This document shows positions 33,039 through 41,114 of a DNA stretch of 64,000 nucleotides, one piece after another; position 1 is the first letter of the stretch; the number at the start of each line of letters is the position of its first letter. Under the pieces are notes generated by a model. It was not told the DNA's origin, ran no database searches, and was given only the letters and a program-made list of their open reading frames with translations. The DNA is from DATEGZ01 sp035519535 (GTDB lineage Bacteria > Acidobacteriota > Vicinamibacteria > Vicinamibacterales > SCN-69-37), in NCBI GenBank assembly GCA_035519535.1, contig DATIWF010000116.1, positions 10,675-74,674 on the forward strand, read 5' to 3'. The translations under genes and the position numbers were made by a program.

Positions 33039-33719
33039 ATGGACGTGTTTCTAGTGCCGCTCGGGCCGGATCGCCACGAGCTCTACTGCGAGCCCGTCGC
33101 CTCCGAGCCGGCTCCAGCGGAGGACGGTGGCGCGCGATCGATCTGGCGACGCGTGACCGACACCTTCCGGCGGGCGGTGAAAGAGGGCGAAGAGGCGCGT
33201 CACCAGACTGCCGCGCCGCACGCGCCGCCGCGTGGCCGCATCCGGCGCTGGCTCACCAGACGTCTCGCCGAGGCCGTCGCCGAACAGCGCCTGCTGTGGC
33301 GCCTGCGCACCGAGCCGGCGGCGACGCTCATCCATCCCGACGACCTGGCCGAAGGACGGGCCCGCGATCTCACTCACGCCTCCCTGCGATCCGACCTCGA
33401 CAAGCACCGGCTCTGGTGTGTGATTGACACGGCGCTGGCGGTCGCGGCGGCGCCGCTCACGGTGATCCCCGGTCCGAATCTGCCCGCGTATTACTTCGTC
33501 TTTCGCGCGGTCGGGCACTTTCTGTCGATGCGCGGCGCGCAGCATGGGTTGAGCGGCGTCGCCTGGACGTGCCGGCCCTCGACGCCGCTCACGACGCTCC
33601 GCGCCATCGCGGGCCTCGACGACGAGGCGCGCGCGGCCCGCGTCGACGAGGTCGGCGCGGCACTCGGCCTCGAACACCTCGCGCGGCTCGTCGAGGGCGC
33701 GTCCGCGCGTGAGTCCTGA
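33039..33719 (+). CDS. Mitochondrial K+/H+ exchange-related (Mit_KHE1-like) protein
   Basis: A 226-aa protein beginning MDVFLVPLGPDRHELYCE, a start shared by bacterial members of the Mit_KHE1 family. It contains RLWCVIDTALAVAAAPLTVI and GPNLPAYYFVFRAVGHFLS, a hydrophobic hairpin in the family core. The yeast homologs affect mitochondrial K+/H+ exchange; no bacterial role is established. The call rests on my recall of the family, so check it. The ATG is 29 nt from the lpxD start region, but a separate promoter precedes lpxD. Confidence 0.6.
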   Translation: MDVFLVPLGPDRHELYCEPVASEPAPAEDGGARSIWRRVTDTFRRAVKEGEEARHQTAAPHAPPRGRIRRWLTRRLAEAVAEQRLLWRLRTEPAATLIHPDDLAEGRARDLTHASLRSDLDKHRLWCVIDTALAVAAAPLTVIPGPNLPAYYFVFRAVGHFLSMRGAQHGLSGVAWTCRPSTPLTTLRAIAGLDDEARAARVDEVGAALGLEHLARLVEGASARES

Positions 33720-33748
33720 CGGATCGCGGATGCTATACTCGCGCCGCC

Positions 33749-34774
33749 GTGACGCTCGCTGATCTGGCCCGAGAGCTCGGGTGCCGTCTCGACGGCGACG
33801 GCACGATCGACGTCGTGCGCGTCGCGGGCATCGAGGACGCGGGCCCCGGGGAAGTCACCTTTCTCGCCAATCCGAAGTACGCGTCGAAGCTGGCCGCGAC
33901 CCGCGCGTCGGCGGTGATTGCGGACGCCTCGGTCACGTCGGCGCCGTGCGCGATCCTTCGAACGCCGCAGCCGTACCTCGCGTTTGCCGCGGCGGTCGGC
34001 TTGCTCACGCCGCCGGCGCGGCTGGCGCCCGGCATCAGTCCGCTCGCGAGCGTGGACCCGACGGCCGAACTCGGAGCGGGCGTGACGATCGGGCCGTTCG
34101 TTACGATCGGCCCGCGGGCCGCCATCGGGGCGCGCACGGTCGTCAGCGCGCACACGTCCATCGGCGAGGGCGCGTCGCTCGGCGCCGATTGCCTGATTCA
34201 CACGCACGTGTCGATCCGCGAGAACGTCACCATCGGCCATCGCGTCGTCGTCCAGGACGCCGCGGTGATCGGCAGCGACGGGTTCGGCTTCGCGCGCCGC
34301 CCGGACGGCACGCACCAGAAGATCCCGCAGGTCGGACGCGTCATCGTGGAGGACGACGTGGAGATCGGGGCGCACACGGCGATCGATCGTCCGGCCGTGG
34401 GCGAGACGCGGATCGGCGCGGGCACGAAGATCGACAACCTCGTGCAGGTCGCGCACGGCGTGAAAATCGGCCGCAACGTGCTGCTCGCGGCCCAGGTCGG
34501 CATCGCCGGCAGCACGTCGCTCGCCGACGACGTGATGATGGCGGGGCAGTCGGGCGCGACGGGCCACATCCATCTCGGCCGCGGTGCCATCGTCGGCGCC
34601 AAGTCGGCAGTCACGAAGGACGTGGAGGACGGCCAGCATGTGGCCGGCATTCCCGCCGGGGACGCGGCCGAGTGGCGCGAATCGGCCGTGCTCGTCCGGC
34701 GGCTGCCCGAAGTCCGCCGGCTCCTGGCTGACCTCGAAGCGCGGCTGGCGGCGCTCGAGGCCAAGGTGAAATAA
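33749..34774 (+). CDS. lpxD: UDP-3-O-(3-hydroxyacyl)glucosamine N-acyltransferase
   Basis: A 341-aa third-step enzyme of lipid A synthesis. The N-terminal uridine-binding domain (IEDAGPGEVTFLANPKY) precedes a left-handed beta-helix of isoleucine-rich hexapeptides (VTIGPFVTIGPRAAIGA and on). The catalytic His lies in QVAHGVKIG (about residue 235), and GSDGFGFA is conserved. The C-terminus is a helix for trimer packing. The GTG start follows TATACT by 9 nt. fabZ and lpxA are not adjacent; instead two M16 genes separate it from lpxB. Confidence 0.95.
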   Translation: MTLADLARELGCRLDGDGTIDVVRVAGIEDAGPGEVTFLANPKYASKLAATRASAVIADASVTSAPCAILRTPQPYLAFAAAVGLLTPPARLAPGISPLASVDPTAELGAGVTIGPFVTIGPRAAIGARTVVSAHTSIGEGASLGADCLIHTHVSIRENVTIGHRVVVQDAAVIGSDGFGFARRPDGTHQKIPQVGRVIVEDDVEIGAHTAIDRPAVGETRIGAGTKIDNLVQVAHGVKIGRNVLLAAQVGIAGSTSLADDVMMAGQSGATGHIHLGRGAIVGAKSAVTKDVEDGQHVAGIPAGDAAEWRESAVLVRRLPEVRRLLADLEARLAALEAKVK

Positions 34775-34782
34775 TCGGTCGA

Positions 34783-36132
34783 ATGCTCCGCAAGACGCTC
34801 AGCGCGCTGATCGTCGTCGGCGCCGTCGTGCTCGTGTCGAGCGCCGGTCCGGCGACGGTCATCCGGCCGACCCGCTTCGACTACACGATGGCGACGCTCC
34901 CAAACGGTCTGCAGGTCGTGTACCTCGAAGACCACTCGACGCCCATCGTGCACCTCGCGATGTGGTACCACGTGGGATCCAAGGACGAGAAACCCGGCCG
35001 GACGGGCTTCGCGCACATGTTCGAGCACCTCATGTTCAAGGGCTCGAAGAACGTGCGGCCCGACCAGCACCCGTCGCTCATCACGAGCGTCGGCGGCCAG
35101 TCCAACGCCTCGACCGACGAGGACGCGACCCAGTACTGGGAGACCGTGCCCGCGCAGTACCTGCCGATGGTGCTGTGGCTGGAGGCGGACCGGATGGCGT
35201 CGCTCGACGTGAGCGAGGAGAAGTTCACGACCGAGCGCGAGGTCGTGAAGGAAGAGCGGCGGATGCGGTACGACAACCCGCCCTACGGGCTGCTGCCGGA
35301 GGTGATCTTCGACAAGGCGTTCACGACGCATCCGTACAAGCACCAGACGATCGGGTCGATGGCGGACCTCGAGGCGGCGTCCATCGACGACGTGCGGGCG
35401 TTTCACGACACCTACTACGTTCCGAACAACGCGACGGCGGTGATCGTCGGCGATTTCGACACGGCGCAGGCCAAGGCGCTGGTCGAGCAGTACTTCGGGC
35501 CCGTGCCGCGCGGCAAGCCGGTGCCCCGCGAGATTCCGCAGGAGCCGGCGCACGCCGCCGAGTCGCGCTTCACGGTGACCGAGCCGTGGCCGCTGCCGGC
35601 GGTGGTCGTGTCGTACCACATCACCTACGACGGGCATCCCGACTCGTATCCGCTCCACATCCTGGCGAAGATCCTCTCCGACGGCGACAGCTCGCGGATC
35701 TACCGGTCGCTCGTCTACGAGAAACAGATCGCGCTGGCGGCGTTCGGCGAGGCGAAGCTCATCGAGCACCCGAATCTGTTCTATGCGGTGGCGATCGTCC
35801 AGCGCGGCCACACGCCTGAGGAAGTGCAGGCGGCCCTCCAGCATGAGCTCGACCGCGTGAAGACGGAGGGCGTGACCACCGACGAGCTCAACCGCGCGAA
35901 GCGGCAGTTCGCGCGCGACTACATCTTCAGCCGCGAGACCGACCAGCAGAAGGCGCTGCAGCTGGCCCATGCGGTGGTCATTCACAACGACATCAAGACG
36001 GCCGACGGCGAGTTCGATCTGTTTCAGAACGTCACGGTGGCCGACGTGCAGCGCGTCGCGCGCACGTATTTCACGCCGGAGTCGCGCATGCTGCTGACGT
36101 TCCTGCCGGGCGCCGCGGGAGCCGGACGATGA
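34783..36132 (+). CDS. M16 zinc metallopeptidase, catalytic type
   Basis: A 449-aa exported peptidase (signal LSALIVVGAVVLVSSA). The inverted zinc motif HMFEH is at about residues 78-82, and the distal Glu falls in TEREVVKEERR about 75 residues later. The second M16 domain (about 215-440, RFTVTEPWPLPAVVVSYH) is present. It lies 8 nt after lpxD and overlaps the next M16 gene by 4 nt. The pair resembles mitochondrial processing peptidase beta/alpha and is likely a periplasmic heterodimer that degrades unfolded or small peptides. Confidence 0.88.
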   Translation: MLRKTLSALIVVGAVVLVSSAGPATVIRPTRFDYTMATLPNGLQVVYLEDHSTPIVHLAMWYHVGSKDEKPGRTGFAHMFEHLMFKGSKNVRPDQHPSLITSVGGQSNASTDEDATQYWETVPAQYLPMVLWLEADRMASLDVSEEKFTTEREVVKEERRMRYDNPPYGLLPEVIFDKAFTTHPYKHQTIGSMADLEAASIDDVRAFHDTYYVPNNATAVIVGDFDTAQAKALVEQYFGPVPRGKPVPREIPQEPAHAAESRFTVTEPWPLPAVVVSYHITYDGHPDSYPLHILAKILSDGDSSRIYRSLVYEKQIALAAFGEAKLIEHPNLFYAVAIVQRGHTPEEVQAALQHELDRVKTEGVTTDELNRAKRQFARDYIFSRETDQQKALQLAHAVVIHNDIKTADGEFDLFQNVTVADVQRVARTYFTPESRMLLTFLPGAAGAGR

Positions 36133-37640
36133 CGCGGCGGATGGGCGCCGCCGCGGCGATCATCGCGCTGTGCGTCGGCGCCGGCGTGGCCGTGTCGGCA
36201 CAGCAGTGGCCGAAATCCAGCCTCCCGCCGCCCCTGCCCGCGCGCTCGGTGGCGTTTCCGCCGTACGAGATCAGGACGCTGCCGAACGGATTGCAGGTCG
36301 TGGTCGTCCTCCATCACGAGCAGCCGTCGGTGACGTTCCGCCTCCTGATTCGCGCGGGCGCGATGCAGGAGCCCGCCGACAAGCCGGGCGTCGCGAGCTT
36401 CGTCGCCGCGCTCCTGAATCAGGGCACGTCGTCGCGGTCCGCCGGCGAGATCGCGGACGCGATCGAATCCGCCGGCGGCAGCCTCGGCACGGGATCGGGC
36501 AACGAGCTTTCGTTCATCAACGGCGTGGTCATCAAGGATCAGGTGGACCTGCTCCTGGGCCTGGTGGCCGACATGGTCGAGCACCCGGCGTTCGCGCCCG
36601 ACGAAATCGACCGCCAGCGCCGTCAGATGCTCTCGTCGTTGCAGGTCAGCTACGACGACCCGGACTACCTGGCCGACCTCGTGCTCGATCGCCTGGTGTT
36701 TGGCGCGCACCCGTACGGGCGGCCGAGCGACGGCACGCCGGAGTCGGTCGGCCGCATCACGCGCGACGACCTCGTCAACTTCGAGCGCACGTGGTTCGTG
36801 CCGAACAACGCGCTGCTCGCAGTCGTCGGCGACCTCACGTCCGACGAAGCCTTCGCCGCGGTGGATCGCGCGTTCGGCACGTGGGCCAGGCGCAACGTAC
36901 CGGCCGTGGCGCCCGTCGATCCACCCACGCCGGCCCGGCGCGTCATCGTGATCGACCGGCCCGGGTCCGCGCAGACGGAGATCCGCATCGGCCAGCTTGG
37001 CGTGCCGCGCACGCATCCGGACTATCTGCCGTTCGACCTCGCGGTCCGGATCCTGGGCGGCGAAGGCGCGAACCGCCTCTTCGGCGTCCTGCGGACGGAC
37101 CGCGGCCTCACGTACGGCGCGTCGGCCGACGTGCGCGCCTACAAGAACGCGGGCCTCATCGTCGCAGAGACCGACACGCGCTCGCCTGCGACGGCACAGG
37201 CCCTCCGTCTGATGGTGGACGAGTACGCGCGTCTGCAGCACGAGCCCGTGGACGCGCGCGAGCTGCGCGGCGCGCAGGATTTCGTGTCGGGCAACTTCCC
37301 GCTGTCGATCGAGACGCCGTCGTCGATCGCCGAGCAGGTGCTGAGCCGCCTGTTCTACGGGCAGGACCCGAAGGAGCTCGAAACCTATCGCGACCGCGTC
37401 GATCGCGTGAGCGTCGCGGACATCTCGCGGGTCACCCGCGAGTTGCTCAAGCCCGACCAGCTGGCGATCGTGCTTGTGGGGGACGCGTCGGCGTTCGTCG
37501 GCGACCTCAAGACCCTCGGGTTCGGGGAATTCGAGCGCATCCCGATCGCCCAGCTCGACCTGAACTCGCTGACCCTCAAGCGACCTCCGTCGTTCGGCCC
37601 GGTCCGGCCTGGACCGCGGCCGGCCCTCCCGCCGGCGTGA
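36129..37640 (+). CDS. M16-family protein, zinc site lost (partner subunit)
   Basis: A 503-aa exported M16 homolog with a signal peptide (VSAQ cleavage). It keeps the fold (LPNGLQVVVVLHHEQPSVTF, NNALLAVVGDL). Where HxxEH should lie, the sequence reads VASFVAALLNQGTSS, so there is no zinc ligand. Such inactive partners pair with active M16 subunits, like the alpha subunit of mitochondrial processing peptidase. The start overlaps the catalytic gene (ATGA), and its stop overlaps lpxB (GTGA). Confidence 0.85.
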   Translation: MTRRMGAAAAIIALCVGAGVAVSAQQWPKSSLPPPLPARSVAFPPYEIRTLPNGLQVVVVLHHEQPSVTFRLLIRAGAMQEPADKPGVASFVAALLNQGTSSRSAGEIADAIESAGGSLGTGSGNELSFINGVVIKDQVDLLLGLVADMVEHPAFAPDEIDRQRRQMLSSLQVSYDDPDYLADLVLDRLVFGAHPYGRPSDGTPESVGRITRDDLVNFERTWFVPNNALLAVVGDLTSDEAFAAVDRAFGTWARRNVPAVAPVDPPTPARRVIVIDRPGSAQTEIRIGQLGVPRTHPDYLPFDLAVRILGGEGANRLFGVLRTDRGLTYGASADVRAYKNAGLIVAETDTRSPATAQALRLMVDEYARLQHEPVDARELRGAQDFVSGNFPLSIETPSSIAEQVLSRLFYGQDPKELETYRDRVDRVSVADISRVTRELLKPDQLAIVLVGDASAFVGDLKTLGFGEFERIPIAQLDLNSLTLKRPPSFGPVRPGPRPALPPA

Positions 37641-38824
37641 CTGCGGCGCCCGACGCGTCCGGGCAAGCAGCGCGCGCGCCGGCGCCCGGGCCCGTGCGCC
37701 GCGTGATGATCTCCTGCGGCGAGGCCTCGGGCGACATGTATGCCGGCGCGCTCGTGCGGGCGATCCGCGCCCTCGACCCGGGCGTCGACGTGTTCGGCTT
37801 CGGCGGCGACCAGATGCGCACGGCCGGCGCCGAGCTCGTCGGCGACTATCGCGGCTTCTCGGTGACGGGTCTGATCGAGGCCATTTCGGTGCTGCCGCGC
37901 TCGTGGGCGATGCTGCGGCGGCTGCGCGAGGCCGCGGCGGCGCGGCGGCCGGACGTCTTCGTCGCGATCGATTTTCCCGACTTCAACTTCCAGCTGCTCC
38001 CGGCGATGCGTCGCCTCGGCGTGAAGATCGTCTATTACGTCAGCCCGCAGCTGTGGGCCTGGCGGCCGGGGCGGCTCGAGACCATTCGCCGCAACGTGGA
38101 CCGCATGCTCGTGATCTTTCCGTTCGAGCAGGCGATCTACGAGCGTGCCGGCGTTCCCGTCGAGTTCGTCGGGCATCCGCTGCTGGATCTGACGCGGCCG
38201 GCGACGCCGCGTGCGGAGTTCCTGCGCGCGGTCGGCCTCGATCCGGATCGGCCCGTGCTGGCCCTGCTGCCGGGCAGCCGGCCGAACGAGCTGCGCTACG
38301 TGCTGCCCGCGCTCGCCGGCGCCGCGCCGATCATCGCCGCCAGCGTGCCGGGCGTGCAGTTTCTCGTCGCCCGCGCGCCCTCGCTCGACGACGGCCTGTT
38401 CGCGCCGCTCGAGGCCGTGCGGCAGCGCGGCCTGCCGGTCGCCATCGCGACCCAGGCGACCGACGACGTGCTCGACGCGGCGGATGCGGTCGTGACGGCG
38501 TCGGGCACCGCCACGGTCCAGTCCGCGCTGCACGGCACCCCGATGGTGATCGTCTATCGGCTGTCGCCGCTGACGTACGCGATTGGCCGGCGGTTCGTGC
38601 GCGTCCAGACGTACGGGATGGTCAACCTCGTGGCCGGGCGCCGGGTCGTGCCCGAGCTGATCCAGGACGCGCTCACCCCGGAGGCGGTCGCGCGCGAGGT
38701 CGTGCCGCTCCTGACCGATCGCGCGCGCGCGGATGCCATGCGCCGCGACCTCGCGGACGTGCGCGCCCGGCTGGGCGGCCCGGGGGCGTCGCGCCGCGCC
38801 GCGGAGGTTACACTGCACCCATGA
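37637..38824 (+). CDS. lpxB: Lipid-A-disaccharide synthase
   Basis: A 395-aa peripheral membrane glycosyltransferase joining UDP-diacylglucosamine and lipid X. Motifs: MISCGEASGDMYAG, AIDFPDFNFQLL, YYVSPQLWAWRPGR, FVGHPLLD, LLPGSRPNELRYVLP, TASGTATVQSALHGTPMVIVYRLS and MVNLVAGRRVVPELIQ. All GT-B/LpxB landmarks are complete. Translation begins at a GTG in the M16 stop (GTGA). The stop overlaps the next gene by 4 nt. Confidence 0.95.
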   Translation: MTAAPDASGQAARAPAPGPVRRVMISCGEASGDMYAGALVRAIRALDPGVDVFGFGGDQMRTAGAELVGDYRGFSVTGLIEAISVLPRSWAMLRRLREAAAARRPDVFVAIDFPDFNFQLLPAMRRLGVKIVYYVSPQLWAWRPGRLETIRRNVDRMLVIFPFEQAIYERAGVPVEFVGHPLLDLTRPATPRAEFLRAVGLDPDRPVLALLPGSRPNELRYVLPALAGAAPIIAASVPGVQFLVARAPSLDDGLFAPLEAVRQRGLPVAIATQATDDVLDAADAVVTASGTATVQSALHGTPMVIVYRLSPLTYAIGRRFVRVQTYGMVNLVAGRRVVPELIQDALTPEAVAREVVPLLTDRARADAMRRDLADVRARLGGPGASRRAAEVTLHP

Positions 38825-39384
38825 CTCGCACCCTCGCGGTAGTCGTGGCGGTCGTGGCGGCCCGGGCGTCGATCGTCGCGACCGAAATCGTGCCCATGGA
38901 CTTTCGCGAGGCCGTCGCCGCCGCCTCGCTGATCGTCCGGGGCCATGTGACGGACGTCCGCGGCGTCGCCGATCCTGCAGGTGTCAGCACGGTGGCGACC
39001 GTCGCCGTGGACCGCGTGCTCAAAGGACAGGCCGACGACTTCATCTCCGTCCGCGTGCCCGGCGGCACCATCGGGCGATACCGGTACGTGTTCGTGGGCG
39101 CGCCGACGTTCAGCGTCAGCGAGCAGGCCGTGTTTCTCCTGAAGCGCGGACCCGACAACGCGCTCCGGCCGGTCGGGCTCACGCAGGGGATCTACGAGAT
39201 CCGCGGCCTGCCGGGCAGCGGCCAGCCGGTCGTCGCGCCGCCGCTCGTCGCTCCCGAGACGGCGTCGGCCGGCCAGGTCGTGCGTGGCGACGCGCGCCGC
39301 AAGCTCATGCCGCTCGCCGAATTCGAGTCGCTCGTGCGCCTCGTCATGGCAGGGCAGGGCCTGACCCCTGGAGGCCATCGATGA
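38821..39384 (+). CDS. Exported protein of unknown function
   Basis: A 187-aa protein. The signal is TLAVVVAVVAARASIVATE. The body has beta-strand periodicity and contains AASLIVRGHVTDVRG and VRVPGGTIGRYRYVFVGAPTFSVSEQAVFLL, which look like a small Ig/OB-like domain of secreted proteins. I recognise no enzymatic motif. It overlaps lpxB at the start (ATGA) and the matrixin gene at the end (ATGA). A TACACT box ends 6 nt before its ATG, inside lpxB, so it may be started separately. Confidence 0.55.
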   Translation: MTRTLAVVVAVVAARASIVATEIVPMDFREAVAAASLIVRGHVTDVRGVADPAGVSTVATVAVDRVLKGQADDFISVRVPGGTIGRYRYVFVGAPTFSVSEQAVFLLKRGPDNALRPVGLTQGIYEIRGLPGSGQPVVAPPLVAPETASAGQVVRGDARRKLMPLAEFESLVRLVMAGQGLTPGGHR

Positions 39385-40388
39385 GCCGGCGCGCCTCGCG
39401 TGGCGTCGCCATCGCCTTCGCGCTCGCCGCCGTGCTCGCGGCGCCGCTCCGCGCGTACCTCGGCCTCGGCGTGCAGGTCGGCTCGCGGGTGGTCGCGCTC
39501 AAGTGGCCGTCGATGCCCGTCCGGTACTTCATCACGAACCGGGACGTGCCCGGCGTGACGGCGCCGCAGCTGCAGGCCGCGGTCGATCGCGCGTTCTCGA
39601 CATGGGGCAGTCTGCCGACGGCTCAGATCTCCGCGCAGTTCGTCGGTTTCACCGGCGCGGATCCCGTCAACAACGACGGCGCGACGGTGCTGGGGTTCCA
39701 GGCCCATCCCGAGCTCGATCGCGTGCTCGGCGCGACAACACACGCCGTCGATCAGACGACGGGCGCCGTGGTCGAGTCCGACATCTTCCTGAACTCGACG
39801 TTCGACTGGTCGGTGGCCGCGGGCGGCGAGGCGGCGCGCTTCGACGTGCAGTCGATCGCCACGCATGAGATCGGCCACCTGCTGGGACTCAGCCACTCGG
39901 CCCTGGGCGAAACGGAGCTGCGCCCGTCGGGCGGCCGCCGCGTGCTCGGCAAGAGCGCGGTGATGTTTCCGATCGCGTTTCCCGCGGGCAACATCGCGGA
40001 CCGCACGCTCAAGCCGGACGACATCGCCGGCATGTCCGACGTCTACCCGACCGCGGCCTTTCAGACGTCGACGGGCAGCCTGCCGGGCCGCGTCACGCTC
40101 AACGGCGCCGGACTGTTCGGCGCGCACGTGACCGCGTTCAACGTCAGCACGGGCACGCTCGTCGGCGGCTTCGCGCTCGATGCGCAGGGGCGCTTTTCGA
40201 TCGACGGGCTCGCGTCCGGGCTGTACGTCGTGCGCGTCGAGCCGCTCGACGACGCCGACCTCGACAGCTTTTTCGCGCCGGACGCCGTCGTAAACATCGA
40301 CTTCAAACCGGCGGTCTACGCGAAGCTCGTTGCGGTGCCGGCGCGCGGCGCGGCCGCGTCGATCGAGATTCGGGTGCAGGCGAAATGA
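39381..40388 (+). CDS. Matrixin-like secreted zinc metalloprotease with C-terminal regulatory domain
   Basis: A 335-aa protein. The signal is RGVAIAFALAAVLAAPLRA. The catalytic part has HEIGHLLGLSHS (HExxHxxGxxH, about residues 162-173) and a Met-turn at SAVMFPIAF. After about 225, an Ig-like segment (LPGRVTLNGAGLFGAHVTAF, GLYVVRVEPLDDADL) resembles a carboxypeptidase-regulatory or transthyretin-like domain. No cell-surface anchor is seen. The neighbours suggest an extracellular or surface protease unit with the exported partner and barrel. Confidence 0.8.
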   Translation: MSRRASRGVAIAFALAAVLAAPLRAYLGLGVQVGSRVVALKWPSMPVRYFITNRDVPGVTAPQLQAAVDRAFSTWGSLPTAQISAQFVGFTGADPVNNDGATVLGFQAHPELDRVLGATTHAVDQTTGAVVESDIFLNSTFDWSVAAGGEAARFDVQSIATHEIGHLLGLSHSALGETELRPSGGRRVLGKSAVMFPIAFPAGNIADRTLKPDDIAGMSDVYPTAAFQTSTGSLPGRVTLNGAGLFGAHVTAFNVSTGTLVGGFALDAQGRFSIDGLASGLYVVRVEPLDDADLDSFFAPDAVVNIDFKPAVYAKLVAVPARGAAASIEIRVQAK

Positions 40389-41095
40389 CGCGACCGGTCC
40401 ACTGGCGCCGGGCGGCGCTCGGCATCCTGCTGGCGGCCGCGCTCGCGCCGGACGCGCGGGCACAGACGCCGGCGGCCGCCGCGCGTCCCGCCGCGCCACG
40501 CGCGGATCGCGGCATCGACGTCACGGTGGGCGGCGCGTGGACCGGCGGCACGTCGTTCGGGTCGAGCAACGCGACTCTGCAGGCGCCCGATGGATCCTCG
40601 CTCACGCTGTTCACGACGTCGAGCGAGCTCGGCGCGGGCAGCGGCTTCGAGCTCCACCTCGGCTTTCGAGTGACGAAGACGCTGAATGTTGAGGCGAGCG
40701 GGTCGTGGTCGCGCGCCGAGCTCCGTACCGCGGTGACGTCGGACTTCGAGGACGCCGCGCCCGTCACGGCCACCAATCGCGTCTCCCGATTCACGCTCGA
40801 AGGCTCGGCGCTCTGGACGGTGCTCGCGCGGGGACGCGCGCGCTGGTTCGTGCGCGGCGGCGTCGGCTGGCAGCGCGAGCTCGACGAGACGCAGGTCCTG
40901 ACCGACGACGGGACGATCGCCAACCTCGGCGGCGGCGTGAAATACTGGTGGCGTCAGCACGGCCGCGGGGTCTTCGGGAATCTCGGCTTCCGCGCCGAAG
41001 CGCGCGCGGCGTTCCGGTCGTCCGGCCTCTCGCTCGACCAGAAGCAGACGCGCGTGTCGCCCGTGATTGCGGGCGGCGTGATGTTCGGTTTCTAG
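40385..41095 (+). CDS. Outer-membrane beta-barrel-like protein
   Basis: A 236-aa protein. The signal ends at DARA. The body is amphipathic beta strands (FELHLGFRVTKTLNVEASGSW, RWFVRGGVGWQRELDE) and ends VIAGGVMFGF, a C-terminal Phe as recognised by BAM. It overlaps the matrixin gene by 4 nt, closing a translationally coupled run from the M16 pair. A role in exporting or anchoring the metalloprotease is possible but unproven. Confidence 0.65.
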   Translation: MTRPVHWRRAALGILLAAALAPDARAQTPAAAARPAAPRADRGIDVTVGGAWTGGTSFGSSNATLQAPDGSSLTLFTTSSELGAGSGFELHLGFRVTKTLNVEASGSWSRAELRTAVTSDFEDAAPVTATNRVSRFTLEGSALWTVLARGRARWFVRGGVGWQRELDETQVLTDDGTIANLGGGVKYWWRQHGRGVFGNLGFRAEARAAFRSSGLSLDQKQTRVSPVIAGGVMFGF

Positions 41096-41114
41096 CTCGT
41101 CAGCTCGGAGTCTT

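Noticed and set aside
36170..38824. An 884-codon open frame whose first part runs antiphase through the second M16 gene
   Set aside because: Only the part from 37637 is real (lpxB). The upstream part is an Arg-rich shadow typical of GC-rich third positions.
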